From Anaerolineae bacterium (GTDB lineage: Bacteria; Chloroflexota; Anaerolineae; DRVO01): a stretch of 32,478 nucleotides of DNA. Both the position numbers and the translations under genes were made by a program. Positions within the stretch are counted from its first letter, which is position 1, and every line of letters begins with the position of its first letter. Of the stretch, positions 1 through 9,512 are shown piece after piece. The notes below the pieces were generated by a model. It saw nothing but the letters and a program-made list of their open reading frames with translations. It did not search any database and had not been told where the DNA came from. Location: the NCBI GenBank assembly GCA_012719195.1, contig JAAYAV010000201.1:1-32478 (forward strand). The letters are read 5' to 3'.

Positions 1-777
1 ATGGGCAAGCGCCCCCACCTGTCGGTGGTGGACGTCAGCCTCGACGAAGCGAAGGACCTCCGGCGGCTTGCCGACGACCTCGGGGTGGAGATCTCCACCT
101 TGGCCGCCTACACCAACTTCACCGGGGGGCTGGAGAGCCGCGAAGTCCCCTTCGTGGAGATGCAGCTGGCCTACCTCAAGCGGATGGCAGAGCTGGGCGA
201 AGTGCTGGGCACGAAGGTCATGCGCATCTTCACCGGCTACTTCACCGACAAGCTCTCCTACCTGGCCCAGTGGAACCTCTGCGTAGACGCCGTGCGCGAA
301 GCAGCCGAGATCGCGGCGCAGCATGGAATCGCTCTGGGCGTGCAGAACCATCATGACATCGGCGTGAGCGCCGAGTCCTACGAGGACTTCCTCGATCAGG
401 TCGATCACCCCAACTGCAAGGCCATGTTCGACGCCTGGAGCATCGCCCTGCACGATAGCGACCTGTACTACTGGGCGCGCAAGCTTGCTCCTCGCATGGT
501 CCAGACCACCGTCGCCGATTATGTCAAGCACCCCCGCTGGCACCTGGACGCCAACGTCACCAACTACACGCGCGTCCTCCCCGACGAGCTCCTCATGGTC
601 CCCATGGGAGATGGCTTCATCGACTACGACGCCTTCTTCCGCGGCCTGAAGGAAGGCGGCTTCGACGGCTATGTCTCCTACGAGATGTGCTGGCAGATCC
701 GAGGCGGCGGCAGCCTGGAGAACCTTGATGCTTGTGCCGCCAAGAGCCTGGCCGAGATCCAGCGGCTGATCGGCTAG
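1..777 (+). CDS. Sugar phosphate isomerase/epimerase (AP endonuclease family 2 TIM barrel); probably 5'-truncated by the window edge
   Basis: ORF from base 1 to TAG; motifs such as VMRIFTGYF, GVQNHHD, MFDAWSIALH and GDGFIDYDAFFRGLKEGGFDGYVSYEMC are typical of this family; the expected first beta strand appears missing. Confidence 0.8.
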   Translation: MGKRPHLSVVDVSLDEAKDLRRLADDLGVEISTLAAYTNFTGGLESREVPFVEMQLAYLKRMAELGEVLGTKVMRIFTGYFTDKLSYLAQWNLCVDAVREAAEIAAQHGIALGVQNHHDIGVSAESYEDFLDQVDHPNCKAMFDAWSIALHDSDLYYWARKLAPRMVQTTVADYVKHPRWHLDANVTNYTRVLPDELLMVPMGDGFIDYDAFFRGLKEGGFDGYVSYEMCWQIRGGGSLENLDACAAKSLAEIQRLIG

Positions 778-798
778 CCGCTCCCGGCGCGTCAGCCT

Positions 799-826
799 CG
801 GGCGTCCTGCCGGAGCAGGACGCCCG
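799..826. terminator. Perfect 11-bp stem-loop between convergent genes (candidate bidirectional terminator)
   Basis: CGGGCGTCCTG-ccggag-CAGGACGCCCG between the stop codons at 777 (+) and 840 (-). No strong U-tract. Confidence 0.65.
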
Positions 827-839
827 ATCTCCTTCCGGC

Positions 840-1703
840 CTAGAGGTTCAGCAACAGCACCGCCGGCACCGCCAGCGCCATCCCCGCCAGTGCTCGACGC
901 CCCGGCCGCTCCGACCACACCACCATGCCGGCAACCGCTCCAGCCAGCATGGTGCCGACGCTGGTCACGGGGTACACCAAGATGCCCGGCAGCGCCTTCA
1001 GCGCTGCCAGCAACAGGAAGGTGGCCGCCACGTTGGCGGCGCCAAGAATCAGGCCCAGGCCCAGGCCACCGGTGCTGACGGGTTCGCGGTTCTGCGCCCA
1101 GTGCGCGCCGGAGGCGATGCTCGCCCAGCCAAAGAGGGAGAACAGGTACCCGTAGCGGTAGGTGCCCAGCCCCAGCTCTTCGACCAACTTGGGGGCCACC
1201 ATCACCATTCCCTGAACCACAAACAGCGCCGCCAGGATGAGCGCGATGCTCGAGCGGGGCGCGGCCGTAGCTTCTGCGGCATCAGCCTCCCCGTGACCAG
1301 AGCTCAGGAGAACGAGTGCCACCAGGGCCGCCAGGAGGGCCGCCGTCTGCAGCAGCGTCGGTCGCTCGCCCCAGAAGACGATCGAGGCGAGGATGGGAAT
1401 CGCCACCGCCACGCTTGACACCGGCTGGGCCACCGAGAGGCCCGCTCGCTCTATGGCACGGAAGTTCACGAAGAAACCGACGACGTAGAACAGCCCGGCC
1501 GCCTGGCCCACCACCCACAGCAAGGGGCGCCCGGCCTCTTCTGGTGCCTGGGCGAGAAGGAAGAGCGAGATCAAGGCGGCAAACAGGTAGTTGATGAAGG
1601 CGATGGGCGTAGGAGGGTAGCCCAGCGCACCGGCGAGCTTGAGCAGTATCCCGAATGCCGCGAAGGCGATGAACGCGCCGATAAGTGCCGCCACAGTCTC
1701 CAT
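840..1703 (-). CDS. EamA/DMT-superfamily multi-TM transporter
   Basis: Minus-strand ORF; start chosen at METVAALIGAFIAFAAFGILLKLAGALGYPPTPIAFINYLFA rather than the longer track ORF, whose N-terminus is non-hydrophobic; ~10 hydrophobic segments. Confidence 0.8.
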   Translation of the reverse strand: METVAALIGAFIAFAAFGILLKLAGALGYPPTPIAFINYLFAALISLFLLAQAPEEAGRPLLWVVGQAAGLFYVVGFFVNFRAIERAGLSVAQPVSSVAVAIPILASIVFWGERPTLLQTAALLAALVALVLLSSGHGEADAAEATAAPRSSIALILAALFVVQGMVMVAPKLVEELGLGTYRYGYLFSLFGWASIASGAHWAQNREPVSTGGLGLGLILGAANVAATFLLLAALKALPGILVYPVTSVGTMLAGAVAGMVVWSERPGRRALAGMALAVPAVLLLNL

Positions 1704-1705
1704 CC

Positions 1706-1720
1706 TGCCACGTAGTGGCA
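1706..1720. repeat. Inverted repeat TGCCAC-GTA-GTGGCA overlapping the 5' leader/RBS of the DMT transporter
   Basis: Perfect 6-bp arms, 3-nt spacer, 2 nt upstream of the minus-strand ATG (1703). Confidence 0.6.
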
Positions 1721-1924
1721 CAACGGCCGTCCTGTAAATCCGGCCGGGCCCGGGGCCAATGCTAGCGCAGTGATCCGCAGGGCCCAAACCGAAGGCGCGG
1801 TCACCCGTAGAGCGGCCGGTTTGCGCCCGCCATCCTGCGGCCACTACCATGTCCACCGTCTTCACCACGCGGATCGCCGGCCGGTGGCTCGCCGGCAGCA
1901 GGCGCCAATCACTCCGGAGGAGCA

Positions 1925-3649
1925 ATGGCTCTCACCCCGTCAGCTCACCGCTCGCGGCCACGGTCGGACATCCGGCTAACCTTCCCCGACGGCATCGTCA
2001 TATCCGGCCCCCGAGAGGCTCCGCTCGAGACGTTCGTCGAGGCCTGGAAGGTGGAGGCAGAGCGGGAGACCGACGTCGTAACCGCCGTGCTCCTGGACCA
2101 GCAACTCCGTCCGCTGAGCTACGTTCCCTCCGGCGACGAGTCGGTGGCGCCCCTCGACCTCACGACGGCCGACGGCACGCGAGTTTACAAGCGCTCCCTG
2201 GTACTGGTCATAGTGGCGGCGGTGCGAAGGCTGTTCCCAGGCGCCCGCGTGAACGTCGACCACTCCATCACCGCCAACGGCCTCTACTGCACCATCAGCG
2301 GGAGGGAACCGCTGACCGCGGAGGAAGTGGGGGCGCTGGAGCGAGAGGTGAGGGCTCTGGTAGCTGCCGACTTGCCCATCACCGCGACCACCATGCCTCT
2401 GTCCGGGGCCCTGGAGCTCTTTGAGCGGGTGGGCTACGTGCAGACGGTGCGCCTACTCAGCACGCACTCTTCCAGCACCGTCCGGGTCCACCAGCTGGAC
2501 GGTACACCTGCCGTCTTCTTCGATCTGCTCGTGCCGCGCACTGGCCTGCTCAGCCGCTTCCGCCTCGAGCACGAGGACGACGGGTTCATCGTGCTGCTGC
2601 CGCTCCCGGAGGACCCGGAGCGCTTCCCGGAGGAGACGCACTTCCCCAAGCTCACGCGGGAGTTCCGCACCGCCTCGCGCTGGCTCCGGGACATCGGAGC
2701 CGGCGACGCCGGTCTGGTGAACCAGGCCATAGAGGGCCATCGCTTCCGCGAGCTGGTGCTGGTAGCCGAGGCGCTACACGAGCGCCGAATTGCAGCCATC
2801 GCCCAAGCAATCACCGAGCGCCGGGGCGTCCGTATCGTCTTCATCTCCGGCCCGAGTTCCTCCGGCAAGACCACCTTCTCCAAGCGCCTCGGCATCCAGT
2901 TGGCTGCCAGCAGCATCCGGGCCTTTGCTGTGGCCATGGACGACTACTTCGTCGACCGCGACAAGACCCCGATCGGCGAGGACGGCGCCCGGGACTTCGA
3001 GGCCTTCGATGCGGTTGACCACGAGCTTTTCCAGGAACACATGCTGGCCCTCCTTCGGGGCGAGCGCGTGCGGATGCCGCGCTACGACTTCCACTCGGGT
3101 ACGCGCGTGGGTGGGCCCGAGGTCGAACTCCCCGACGACACCGTCTTGATCGTCGAAGGCATACACGGGCTCAACCCCCAGCTGCTCCCCAAGGCGCCCC
3201 CCGAGGCACTCTTCCGCGTCTATGTCTCCTGCCTGACCCAGCTGCGGCTCGATCACCACAGCTATGTCTCGACCTCGGATGCCCGGCTTCTCCGGCGCCT
3301 AGTGCGCGATGCCCGCACACGCGGCTACACCGCCGAGGCGACGGTCCTGCGTTGGCAGTCGGTCCGGCGTGGCGAGCGCTCCTATGTGTTCCCCTATCAG
3401 GAGCGAGCCGACGTCCTTTTCAACTCCGCTCTGCCCTACGAGACGGCCGTACTCAAGCCCCTGGCCGAGCCTCTGCTGCTGCCGTACGATCACAACTCCC
3501 TCGCCGCGACAGAAGTGCAGCGCCTGCTGGGCATTCTGCAGCTCTTTCGACCGGCACAGGCCGAGGTCGTTCCGGACAACTCCCTGTTTCGGGAGTTCAT
3601 TGGGGGCAGCATCATGGAACACGTCCACCTGGCCGGCGGTCTCAGCTAG
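1925..3649 (+). CDS. Nucleoside (uridine) kinase family protein with TGS/ThrRS-like N-terminal region and P-loop kinase domain
   Basis: SD GGAGG before ATG; N-terminal IRLTFPDG...; Walker A GPSSSGKTTFSKRL; VAMDDYFVDRDKTPIGEDGARDFEAFDAVD; VEGIHGLNP. Confidence 0.85.
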   Translation: MALTPSAHRSRPRSDIRLTFPDGIVISGPREAPLETFVEAWKVEAERETDVVTAVLLDQQLRPLSYVPSGDESVAPLDLTTADGTRVYKRSLVLVIVAAVRRLFPGARVNVDHSITANGLYCTISGREPLTAEEVGALEREVRALVAADLPITATTMPLSGALELFERVGYVQTVRLLSTHSSSTVRVHQLDGTPAVFFDLLVPRTGLLSRFRLEHEDDGFIVLLPLPEDPERFPEETHFPKLTREFRTASRWLRDIGAGDAGLVNQAIEGHRFRELVLVAEALHERRIAAIAQAITERRGVRIVFISGPSSSGKTTFSKRLGIQLAASSIRAFAVAMDDYFVDRDKTPIGEDGARDFEAFDAVDHELFQEHMLALLRGERVRMPRYDFHSGTRVGGPEVELPDDTVLIVEGIHGLNPQLLPKAPPEALFRVYVSCLTQLRLDHHSYVSTSDARLLRRLVRDARTRGYTAEATVLRWQSVRRGERSYVFPYQERADVLFNSALPYETAVLKPLAEPLLLPYDHNSLAATEVQRLLGILQLFRPAQAEVVPDNSLFREFIGGSIMEHVHLAGGLS

Positions 3650-3677
3650 CCGCCGGAAGGCCAATGCCAACGTCAGC

Positions 3678-3710
3678 AACGAGCGTTCCGGAGGCTCCGG
3701 AGCGCTCGTT
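3678..3710 (+). terminator. Long stem-loop downstream of the nucleoside kinase
   Basis: AACGAGCGTTCCGGAG / CTCCGGAGCGCTCGTT inverted repeat (one G-U), followed by CTTTGCT. Confidence 0.7.
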
Positions 3711-3712
3711 CT

Positions 3713-3741
3713 TTGCTGCGCCTCGGCGGCCACACTATATT
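3713..3741 (+). promoter_or_regulatory. sigma70-type promoter for the prfA operon
   Basis: TTGCTG - 17 bp - TATATT, between a terminator and prfA; the -10 is a local AT-rich island. Confidence 0.6.
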
Positions 3742-3782
3742 GGGTACCGAGGATCATTTCGCTCTAGTCATTGGAAGGAAGC

Positions 3783-4856
3783 ATGCAAGATAGGCTCGAC
3801 GCCATCGCGCGCCGATTCGAAGAACTCGAGGCCCAACTGGCCGACCCGCAGATCGCCACCGACCCGGACGCGTACCGCCAACTGGCGCAGGAGCGCTCCG
3901 ACCTGGTGCCCATCGCTGACGGCTACCGTCAACTGGTGGAAATAGAGAACGCCCTCGCCGGTGCGGAGGAGATGCTCCGTGACGACGACCCGGAGATGCG
4001 GGCGCTCGCCTCGGCCGAGGTCGACGAACTCACCGCCACCCGGGATGCGCTGGGCCACCGGTTGCAGGTCATGCTGCTTCCGCCCGATCCGCTCGACAAG
4101 ACGGACGTCATAATCGAAGTTCGCGCCGGCACCGGGGGCGATGAGGCAGCCTTGTTCGCCGCCGAGTTGGCCCGCATGTACATGCGCTACGCTGAGTCCA
4201 AGGGCTGGTCCAGTGAAGTAGTGAGCGCCAACGAGATCGGGATCGGCGGCTACAAGGAGATCGTCTTCACCATTCGAGGCAAGGGAGTCTACTCCCGCCT
4301 CCGTTACGAGAGCGGCGTCCACCGCGTTCAGCGAGTCCCCAAGACCGAGTCTAGCGGCCGCATCCACACCTCCACTGCCACCGTGGCCGTCCTCCCGGAG
4401 CTGGAAGACGTCGAGATCGAGATCGACCCGAACGACGTCGAATTGGAGGTCTATCGCTCCTCGGGGCCGGGCGGGCAGCACATGCAGAAGAACTCCACCG
4501 CGGTGCGCCTGACCTACAAGCCCACCGGCATGGTTGTCGAGAGCCAGAATGAGCGCTCGCAGCTGCAGAACCGAGTGCGGGCCATGTCGGTCCTCCGCGC
4601 CCGGCTGTACGCCCTCGAGCTGGAGAAGCGGGCCAGCGCCCTCTCCGATGAGAGGCGGTCGCAGGTAGGTACGGCCGAGCGAAGCGAGAAGATCCGCACT
4701 TACAACTTCCCCCAGAATCGCATCACCGACCATCGCCTCGGCCTTACTAGCCACCGGCTGGTCCTGGTCCTGGAGGGCGATCTGGACGAGTTCATCGACG
4801 CGCTGGTCAGTTGGCAGGAAGAGAAGCGGCTGCAAGAGATAGCGGCGGGCGCGTAG
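3783..4856 (+). CDS. prfA: Peptide chain release factor 1
   Basis: GGAAGGA SD before ATG 3783 (track ORF starts 12 nt upstream at TTG); VHRVQRVPKTESSGRIHTSTATVAVLPE; SSGPGGQHMQKNSTAVRLTYKPTGM (GGQ loop). Confidence 0.95.
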   Translation: MQDRLDAIARRFEELEAQLADPQIATDPDAYRQLAQERSDLVPIADGYRQLVEIENALAGAEEMLRDDDPEMRALASAEVDELTATRDALGHRLQVMLLPPDPLDKTDVIIEVRAGTGGDEAALFAAELARMYMRYAESKGWSSEVVSANEIGIGGYKEIVFTIRGKGVYSRLRYESGVHRVQRVPKTESSGRIHTSTATVAVLPELEDVEIEIDPNDVELEVYRSSGPGGQHMQKNSTAVRLTYKPTGMVVESQNERSQLQNRVRAMSVLRARLYALELEKRASALSDERRSQVGTAERSEKIRTYNFPQNRITDHRLGLTSHRLVLVLEGDLDEFIDALVSWQEEKRLQEIAAGA

Positions 4857-5719
4857 AAAACCGCCTGAGCACCATCTCAGAGCTGATCCGGCAGGCGACC
4901 GCCCAGCTGGACGATGGTAGCGAGTCGCCACGCGGTCGGTCTACCGTCGAGTCTCTGTTGGCCCATGTGCTCGGGAGGCCGGTCTCGTGGCTGTACGCGC
5001 ACGCCGAGTTATACCCCGCGCTAGACCAAATTGACGCCTTCCACGAGTTGCTCCGCCAGCTGTTGGCCGGAGTGCCACCGGAGTACCTGACCGGTCGGGC
5101 GGCCTTCCACAGCATCGAACTCCTCGTCACTCCTGCCGTGCTGGTACCGCGGCCTGAGACGGAAACGCTGGTTGACCTTGCCCTAGAGCGGTTGGCCGGC
5201 AGGCAGCGGCCTCGCATCGCCGACGTCGGAACGGGATCCGGTGCCATCGCCCTCGCCCTGGCCCACGCCCGCCCGGACGCACTGATCGTAGCCACCGAGC
5301 TGTCCTCTTCAGCTTTGCGCGTGGCGGCACGCAACGTGCAAGAGCAGAGACAGGAGGCGCGCGTGCTCCTGGTCCAGACCGATCTGCTGGAGGGCGTGGA
5401 CGGCCGCTTTGACTTAGTGGCTGCTAATCTGCCCTACGTCAGCGACGGCGACCTGGAGGGCGTGTCGGCTGCAGTGTCACGTTACGAGCCATGGCTGGCC
5501 CTAGCCGGCGGCGCCGATGGGCTGGACCTGATGCGCCGCCTCCTGAGGCAGCTGCCCCGGCAAGTGCGGCCCGGGGGTTGGGCCCTGCTGGAGATCGGTG
5601 CGGGACAGGGGCAGGCGGCGTCTGAGGCGGCCCGGCTTGCGGTGCCCAGCGCTGAGCTCCGCGTTCTGCCCGATGCCTGGGAGCGCGATCGCGTGCTCAC
5701 ACTGAGGTTCGCCGGATGA
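4811..5719 (+). CDS. prmC: Peptide chain release factor N5-glutamine methyltransferase (PrmC/HemK)
   Basis: Follows prfA; PPEYLTGRAAFHSIELLVTPAVLVPRPETETLVDLAL; DVGTGSGAIALALAHARPDA; motif IV reads NLPY. Start codon uncertain (TTG 4811 or a non-standard site near 4860). Confidence 0.9.
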   Translation: MAGREAAARDSGGRVENRLSTISELIRQATAQLDDGSESPRGRSTVESLLAHVLGRPVSWLYAHAELYPALDQIDAFHELLRQLLAGVPPEYLTGRAAFHSIELLVTPAVLVPRPETETLVDLALERLAGRQRPRIADVGTGSGAIALALAHARPDALIVATELSSSALRVAARNVQEQRQEARVLLVQTDLLEGVDGRFDLVAANLPYVSDGDLEGVSAAVSRYEPWLALAGGADGLDLMRRLLRQLPRQVRPGGWALLEIGAGQGQAASEAARLAVPSAELRVLPDAWERDRVLTLRFAG

Positions 5720-6357
5720 GCGCCCTGATCCTGCCGCCCACCGATGCGTCAGTGCAGCTGGTGGCCCAGGCGCTGGTGCGGGGAGAGCTCTGCGTCATTC
5801 CCACCGACACGGTCTACGGAGTGGCGGCAGCGGTGGCCGCAGAGCCGGTGCGACGCCTGTACCGGGCCAAGGGGCGCCCCGAGTCGCGGCCGATTCCGGT
5901 GCTTCTGGCGGGGCTGGACGAGGTAGGCCAAGTGGCGGCACAGTGGCCGCCGGCCGCGGCCGCCATCGCCGCGTGTTTCTGGCCCGGCGCCCTCACGCTG
6001 GTGCTGCCGGCGCGCCATTGGCTGCCGGTCGAGGTGACAGGCGGGACGGGTACGGTGGGACTGCGGTGGCCGGCCGGTCGCTTGGTCCAGCAGGTCATTC
6101 GGATGGCCGGCGGCATGCTGGCCGTGACCAGCGCCAACCGGTCCGGGGAGCTCCCCGCCACCACCGCCGAGCAGGCCCTGGAGGCGCTCGGAGGGCTGGT
6201 GACCTACGTTCTCGATGGCGGAGACCTGGCGGGCAACCGCGCCTCCACGGTGGTGGCCATACGCGCCGGCGAGGTACAGGTCCTCCGCGAGGGACCCATC
6301 GAGCGCAGCGAGATAGAAGCGGTCGTGGGCAGCAGGCGGCCGGTTGATCACAGTTAG
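5716..6357 (+). CDS. tsaC: L-threonylcarbamoyladenylate synthase (Sua5/YciO/YrdC)
   Basis: IPTDTVYGVAA, YRAKGRPESRPIPVLL, WPGALTLVLPA, TSANRSGELPATT; ATGA overlap with prmC. Confidence 0.93.
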   Translation: MSALILPPTDASVQLVAQALVRGELCVIPTDTVYGVAAAVAAEPVRRLYRAKGRPESRPIPVLLAGLDEVGQVAAQWPPAAAAIAACFWPGALTLVLPARHWLPVEVTGGTGTVGLRWPAGRLVQQVIRMAGGMLAVTSANRSGELPATTAEQALEALGGLVTYVLDGGDLAGNRASTVVAIRAGEVQVLREGPIERSEIEAVVGSRRPVDHS

Positions 6358-6367
6358 GAGCAGGACC

Positions 6368-6823
6368 TTGAAGATAGTGCTGGCATCAGACCACGCCGGG
6401 GCGACGCTGAAAGCCGACCTCGTGGAGTACGTCGCTTCGCTCGGGCATGAGACTCGGGACCTGGGCGCCGATGGCAGCTGTTCCGTAGACTACCCTCAGT
6501 TTGCCCAGCAGGCGGCCCGCGCAGTGATCGACGGACGGGCCGACCGAGCCATTCTCATTTGCGGCACCGGCCTCGGCATGAGCATGGCCGCCAACAAGGT
6601 ACGCGGCATTCGGGCGGCGCTCTGCCACGAGTGCTACTCCGCTCGCATGGCCCGGGAGCACAATGACGCCAACGTCCTCTGCCTGGGGCAGCGTGTGGTT
6701 GGAGTTGGGCTGGCGCGTGACGTGGTGCGCACATTCCTGGAGGCGCAGTTCTCTCAGGGACCCAATCACCGCCGCCGCCTGGACATGATCGCGGAATCAG
6801 AGTCGGGCGCCGAAGCAGTATGA
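6368..6823 (+). CDS. rpiB: Ribose-5-phosphate isomerase B
   Basis: LKIVLASDHAGATLKADLVEYVASLGHETRDLG; ILICGTGLGMSMAANKVRGIRAALCHECYSARMAREHNDANVLCLGQRV. TTG start at 6368 preferred. Confidence 0.93.
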   Translation: MKIVLASDHAGATLKADLVEYVASLGHETRDLGADGSCSVDYPQFAQQAARAVIDGRADRAILICGTGLGMSMAANKVRGIRAALCHECYSARMAREHNDANVLCLGQRVVGVGLARDVVRTFLEAQFSQGPNHRRRLDMIAESESGAEAV

Positions 6824-7335
6824 GAGCAGGCGGCGCCATAGCTCCGGCCGCGGTGGTCATGGTCCTGGGCGTGTGGCTGTCCTTGGAGACCGTGTCGCCG
6901 TCCGGATTCGACGCCGAACTCCATTGGCCCCTGCTCATCACTGCCGCCGGAGCCTGCTACATCCTGGGGTATCTAGTGGGAGGAGGTCCGTGGCAGATCT
7001 TCCTGGGGCTTCTCGCCACCGGCTCCGGCATAGTCATGTACGGGTTCAGTGGCGGCCTGCTGGAGTGGTCGCTGCTGCCGGAGCTCTGGCCGGTCTTCCT
7101 GCTGCTGCTCGGCATCGCCGGCCTAGCCTACCTGGTGGCCTCACACGACGCTCCCTGGCCCCTGGTCGTGCCCGCGCTGGGTACCCTGCTTACCGGCTCC
7201 ACCGGCCTGCTCTATGCCCTGGGCCTGGTCACCCTGGACCCCATGGGACAACTCCGCCTTCTCTGGCCCGCCCTGCTGGTGTTGACGGGCCTGACCGGAA
7301 TCCTCCAGGCCCTCTGGCACGCCGTCAGCCGTTGA
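6820..7335 (+). CDS. Multi-pass membrane protein of unknown function
   Basis: Hydrophobic ORF with ATGA overlap to rpiB. Confidence 0.7.
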   Translation: MRAGGAIAPAAVVMVLGVWLSLETVSPSGFDAELHWPLLITAAGACYILGYLVGGGPWQIFLGLLATGSGIVMYGFSGGLLEWSLLPELWPVFLLLLGIAGLAYLVASHDAPWPLVVPALGTLLTGSTGLLYALGLVTLDPMGQLRLLWPALLVLTGLTGILQALWHAVSR

Positions 7336-7342
7336 GGCAAGT

Positions 7343-8431
7343 ATGCTACTGGGGATAGACGCCTCCCGTTGCGACCCGGCTCTGGCCGGCGTCGGGCGCT
7401 ACTCCACCGAGATGGTGCGCCATCTCGTCGGCCATCGCCGCCACCGCTACCGCCTCTACGCCAACGGCGCCGCCCGCCCGGACTGGTCGCGCCTTCCCGG
7501 GGTAGAGTGGCGCGACATCCCGTTCCCACGCCTGTGGACGCACCTGAGGCTATCCGCTGAGCTGTTGACGCAGCCGCCGGACCTGCTTTTCGTTCCCGGC
7601 CACGTCCTGCCAATCATCCGCCCCCGCCGGACGCTAGTCACCATTCATGACCTGGGGTACCGGCGCTTCCCCGAGTGCCATCCGCCGCGACAGCGCCTCT
7701 ACCTGCGGTTGAGTACGGCCTGGAGCGCCCGTGTCTCCACCATGATACTGGTCGACTCGCGCGCCACGCAGGCCGATCTCGCCGCCGCTCACCCAGTCGC
7801 GGCCGCCAAGTCCACGGTCGTGTACCCGGGCGTCTCGGCGAGCTTCCGCCCCCAGGCCGCCGAGGTAGTGGAGGCCGCCCGGCGGCGTCTCGGACTGCCG
7901 GACCAGTACCTGCTCTTCGTCGGCACCATCCAGCCTCGCAAGAACCTGCTGCGGCTCATCAAGGCCCATGGCCAGGTACCGGAGGCGCCGTCGCTAGTGA
8001 TAGTCGGCAGGCCCGGCTGGATGAGCGCGCCCATCATGGAGTACATCGAGAACGCCTCCCACCGCGTTCAGGTGCTGGACTCGGTCGCCGACGCCGACTT
8101 GCCCGCTGTCTACTCCGGTGCCACGGCCCTTACCTTTCCCTCGCTGTATGAGGGCTTCGGGATACCAGCGCTGGAAGCGATGGCCTGTGGCACAGCGGTA
8201 GTAGCCTCCACCACATCATCGCTACCCGAGGTGGTGGGAGGCGCCGGCATCCTGGTCGATCCCCTCTCCGTGGACGGCATTGCCGCCGCCATTCGCCGCA
8301 TCATCGCGGAGCCGGACCTACGATACGAGTTGGGAGCCCGCGGTCGCGAACGCTCGCGCCACTTCACCTGGCCGACCGCCGCTCGTCAGGCACTAGAGGT
8401 CATGGAGGCGCTGTTTGATCAGGCCTCGTGA
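7343..8431 (+). CDS. Glycosyltransferase family 4
   Basis: LLFVGTIQPRKNLLRLIKA; FPSLYEGFGIPALEAMACGTAVVASTTSSLPEVVGGAGILVDP. Confidence 0.92.
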   Translation: MLLGIDASRCDPALAGVGRYSTEMVRHLVGHRRHRYRLYANGAARPDWSRLPGVEWRDIPFPRLWTHLRLSAELLTQPPDLLFVPGHVLPIIRPRRTLVTIHDLGYRRFPECHPPRQRLYLRLSTAWSARVSTMILVDSRATQADLAAAHPVAAAKSTVVYPGVSASFRPQAAEVVEAARRRLGLPDQYLLFVGTIQPRKNLLRLIKAHGQVPEAPSLVIVGRPGWMSAPIMEYIENASHRVQVLDSVADADLPAVYSGATALTFPSLYEGFGIPALEAMACGTAVVASTTSSLPEVVGGAGILVDPLSVDGIAAAIRRIIAEPDLRYELGARGRERSRHFTWPTAARQALEVMEALFDQAS

Positions 8432-9512
8432 GCGGCTACTGGTAATCAAGTTGGCCGACCTCGGCGACGCCATCACGGCCACCCCCGCCCTCCATGCCCT
8501 GCACGCCGCCTACCCGTCCGTGCGCCTCGATGTGCTCACCTCGGCCGTAGGGGCGTCGGTGATGGCGGACCTCCCGGAGGTGGATCGGGTGCTGGTCGCT
8601 GACCGGCACCTGCTCGACTCGCCGCGCTCCGCCCTCCGCCCCTCTGCCTGGCGGCGCACGCTCGCGCTCATCGGCGACCTCCGCCGGCACCGGTACGACA
8701 CCGTCATCTTCATGCACCACCTCACCACCGCCATGGGCGCACTGAAATGGCGAATCCTTGCCTCCGCGCTCCGTCCCGCCCACACCGTCGGCCTGGACAA
8801 CGGTCGTGGTCGCTTCTTCGGCACGCGCGTTCCCGACCTGGGCTTCGCAGCGCTACACGAAGTAGAGTATGCCCTCCGACTCGCCGAGGCCGTCGGAGCG
8901 CCGCCAGCCAGCCCCTGCCTGCGCGTCAGCCTTACGCCGAAGGCGGAGGAGGGTGCCCGTTCGCTTCTCGGCACCCTGCAGCGGCAGAGATTCGCGGTGG
9001 TGCATCCCGGCTCCGGCTCGTACAGCCTCGCCCGACGCTGGGCGCCGGAGCGGTTTGCCGCCGTGGCCGATGAGCTGGTGCGCCGCTACGCCTTGCCCGT
9101 GGTGGTAGTGGGTAGCGCTCACGACGGCGTGGACGAGTTCGTGAGCGCCGCTCACGAGCGCCACCACAATCTGGCCGGTCGCACCGACGTGCCCACCCTC
9201 GCCGCTGTACTGCGCTCTGCCGCCTTCTTCCTCGGCGGCGACAGCGGCGTAGTGCACCTGGCCGCCGCCGCCGGCACACCGCTTCTCTCTCTCTTCGGCC
9301 CGACGGACCCGCGTGCCTGGGGGCCGTGGCGGCCGCCCGCTTGCGGTTCCGCTCCCGCCGCCGTGCTGCAGGGCCACTGCCCCTACGATGGACCTTGTCT
9401 CTATCGCGGCCACACCCTGGGCCAGCGGGACGGCTGCCCGGGACACGACTGCCTCCGCGATCTGACGGTACCCATGGTACTGGAGCGAATCCGTGCCCTT
9501 GCCCTACTCTGA
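8415..9512 (+). CDS. Glycosyltransferase family 9 (heptosyltransferase-like)
   Basis: LLVIKLADLGDAITATPALHALHAAYP; VVHPGSGSYSLARRWAPERFAAVADEL; FFLGGDSGVVHLAAAAGTPLLSLFGPTDPRAWGP. Confidence 0.9.
   Translation: MIRPRERLLVIKLADLGDAITATPALHALHAAYPSVRLDVLTSAVGASVMADLPEVDRVLVADRHLLDSPRSALRPSAWRRTLALIGDLRRHRYDTVIFMHHLTTAMGALKWRILASALRPAHTVGLDNGRGRFFGTRVPDLGFAALHEVEYALRLAEAVGAPPASPCLRVSLTPKAEEGARSLLGTLQRQRFAVVHPGSGSYSLARRWAPERFAAVADELVRRYALPVVVVGSAHDGVDEFVSAAHERHHNLAGRTDVPTLAAVLRSAAFFLGGDSGVVHLAAAAGTPLLSLFGPTDPRAWGPWRPPACGSAPAAVLQGHCPYDGPCLYRGHTLGQRDGCPGHDCLRDLTVPMVLERIRALALL

Noticed and set aside
478-490. CGCGCAAGCTTGCT considered as a further sigma54 -24/-12 element
   Set aside because: GG-to-GC spacing is 11-12 rather than 10, and it lies inside an unrelated coding sequence.
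732-1418. 228-aa plus-strand ORF antisense to the DMT transporter
   Set aside because: Gln/His/Arg-rich shadow ORF with no domain; the minus strand is a convincing membrane transporter.
4320-4345. RF1 anticodon tripeptide reads PKT rather than PAT/PVT
   Set aside because: The middle residue of the PxT motif varies among RF1 proteins, so this is not strong evidence of altered stop-codon recognition.
3768-4931. 387-aa minus-strand ORF opposite prfA
   Set aside because: Shadow ORF from high-GC codon bias; the plus strand encodes an unambiguous RF1.
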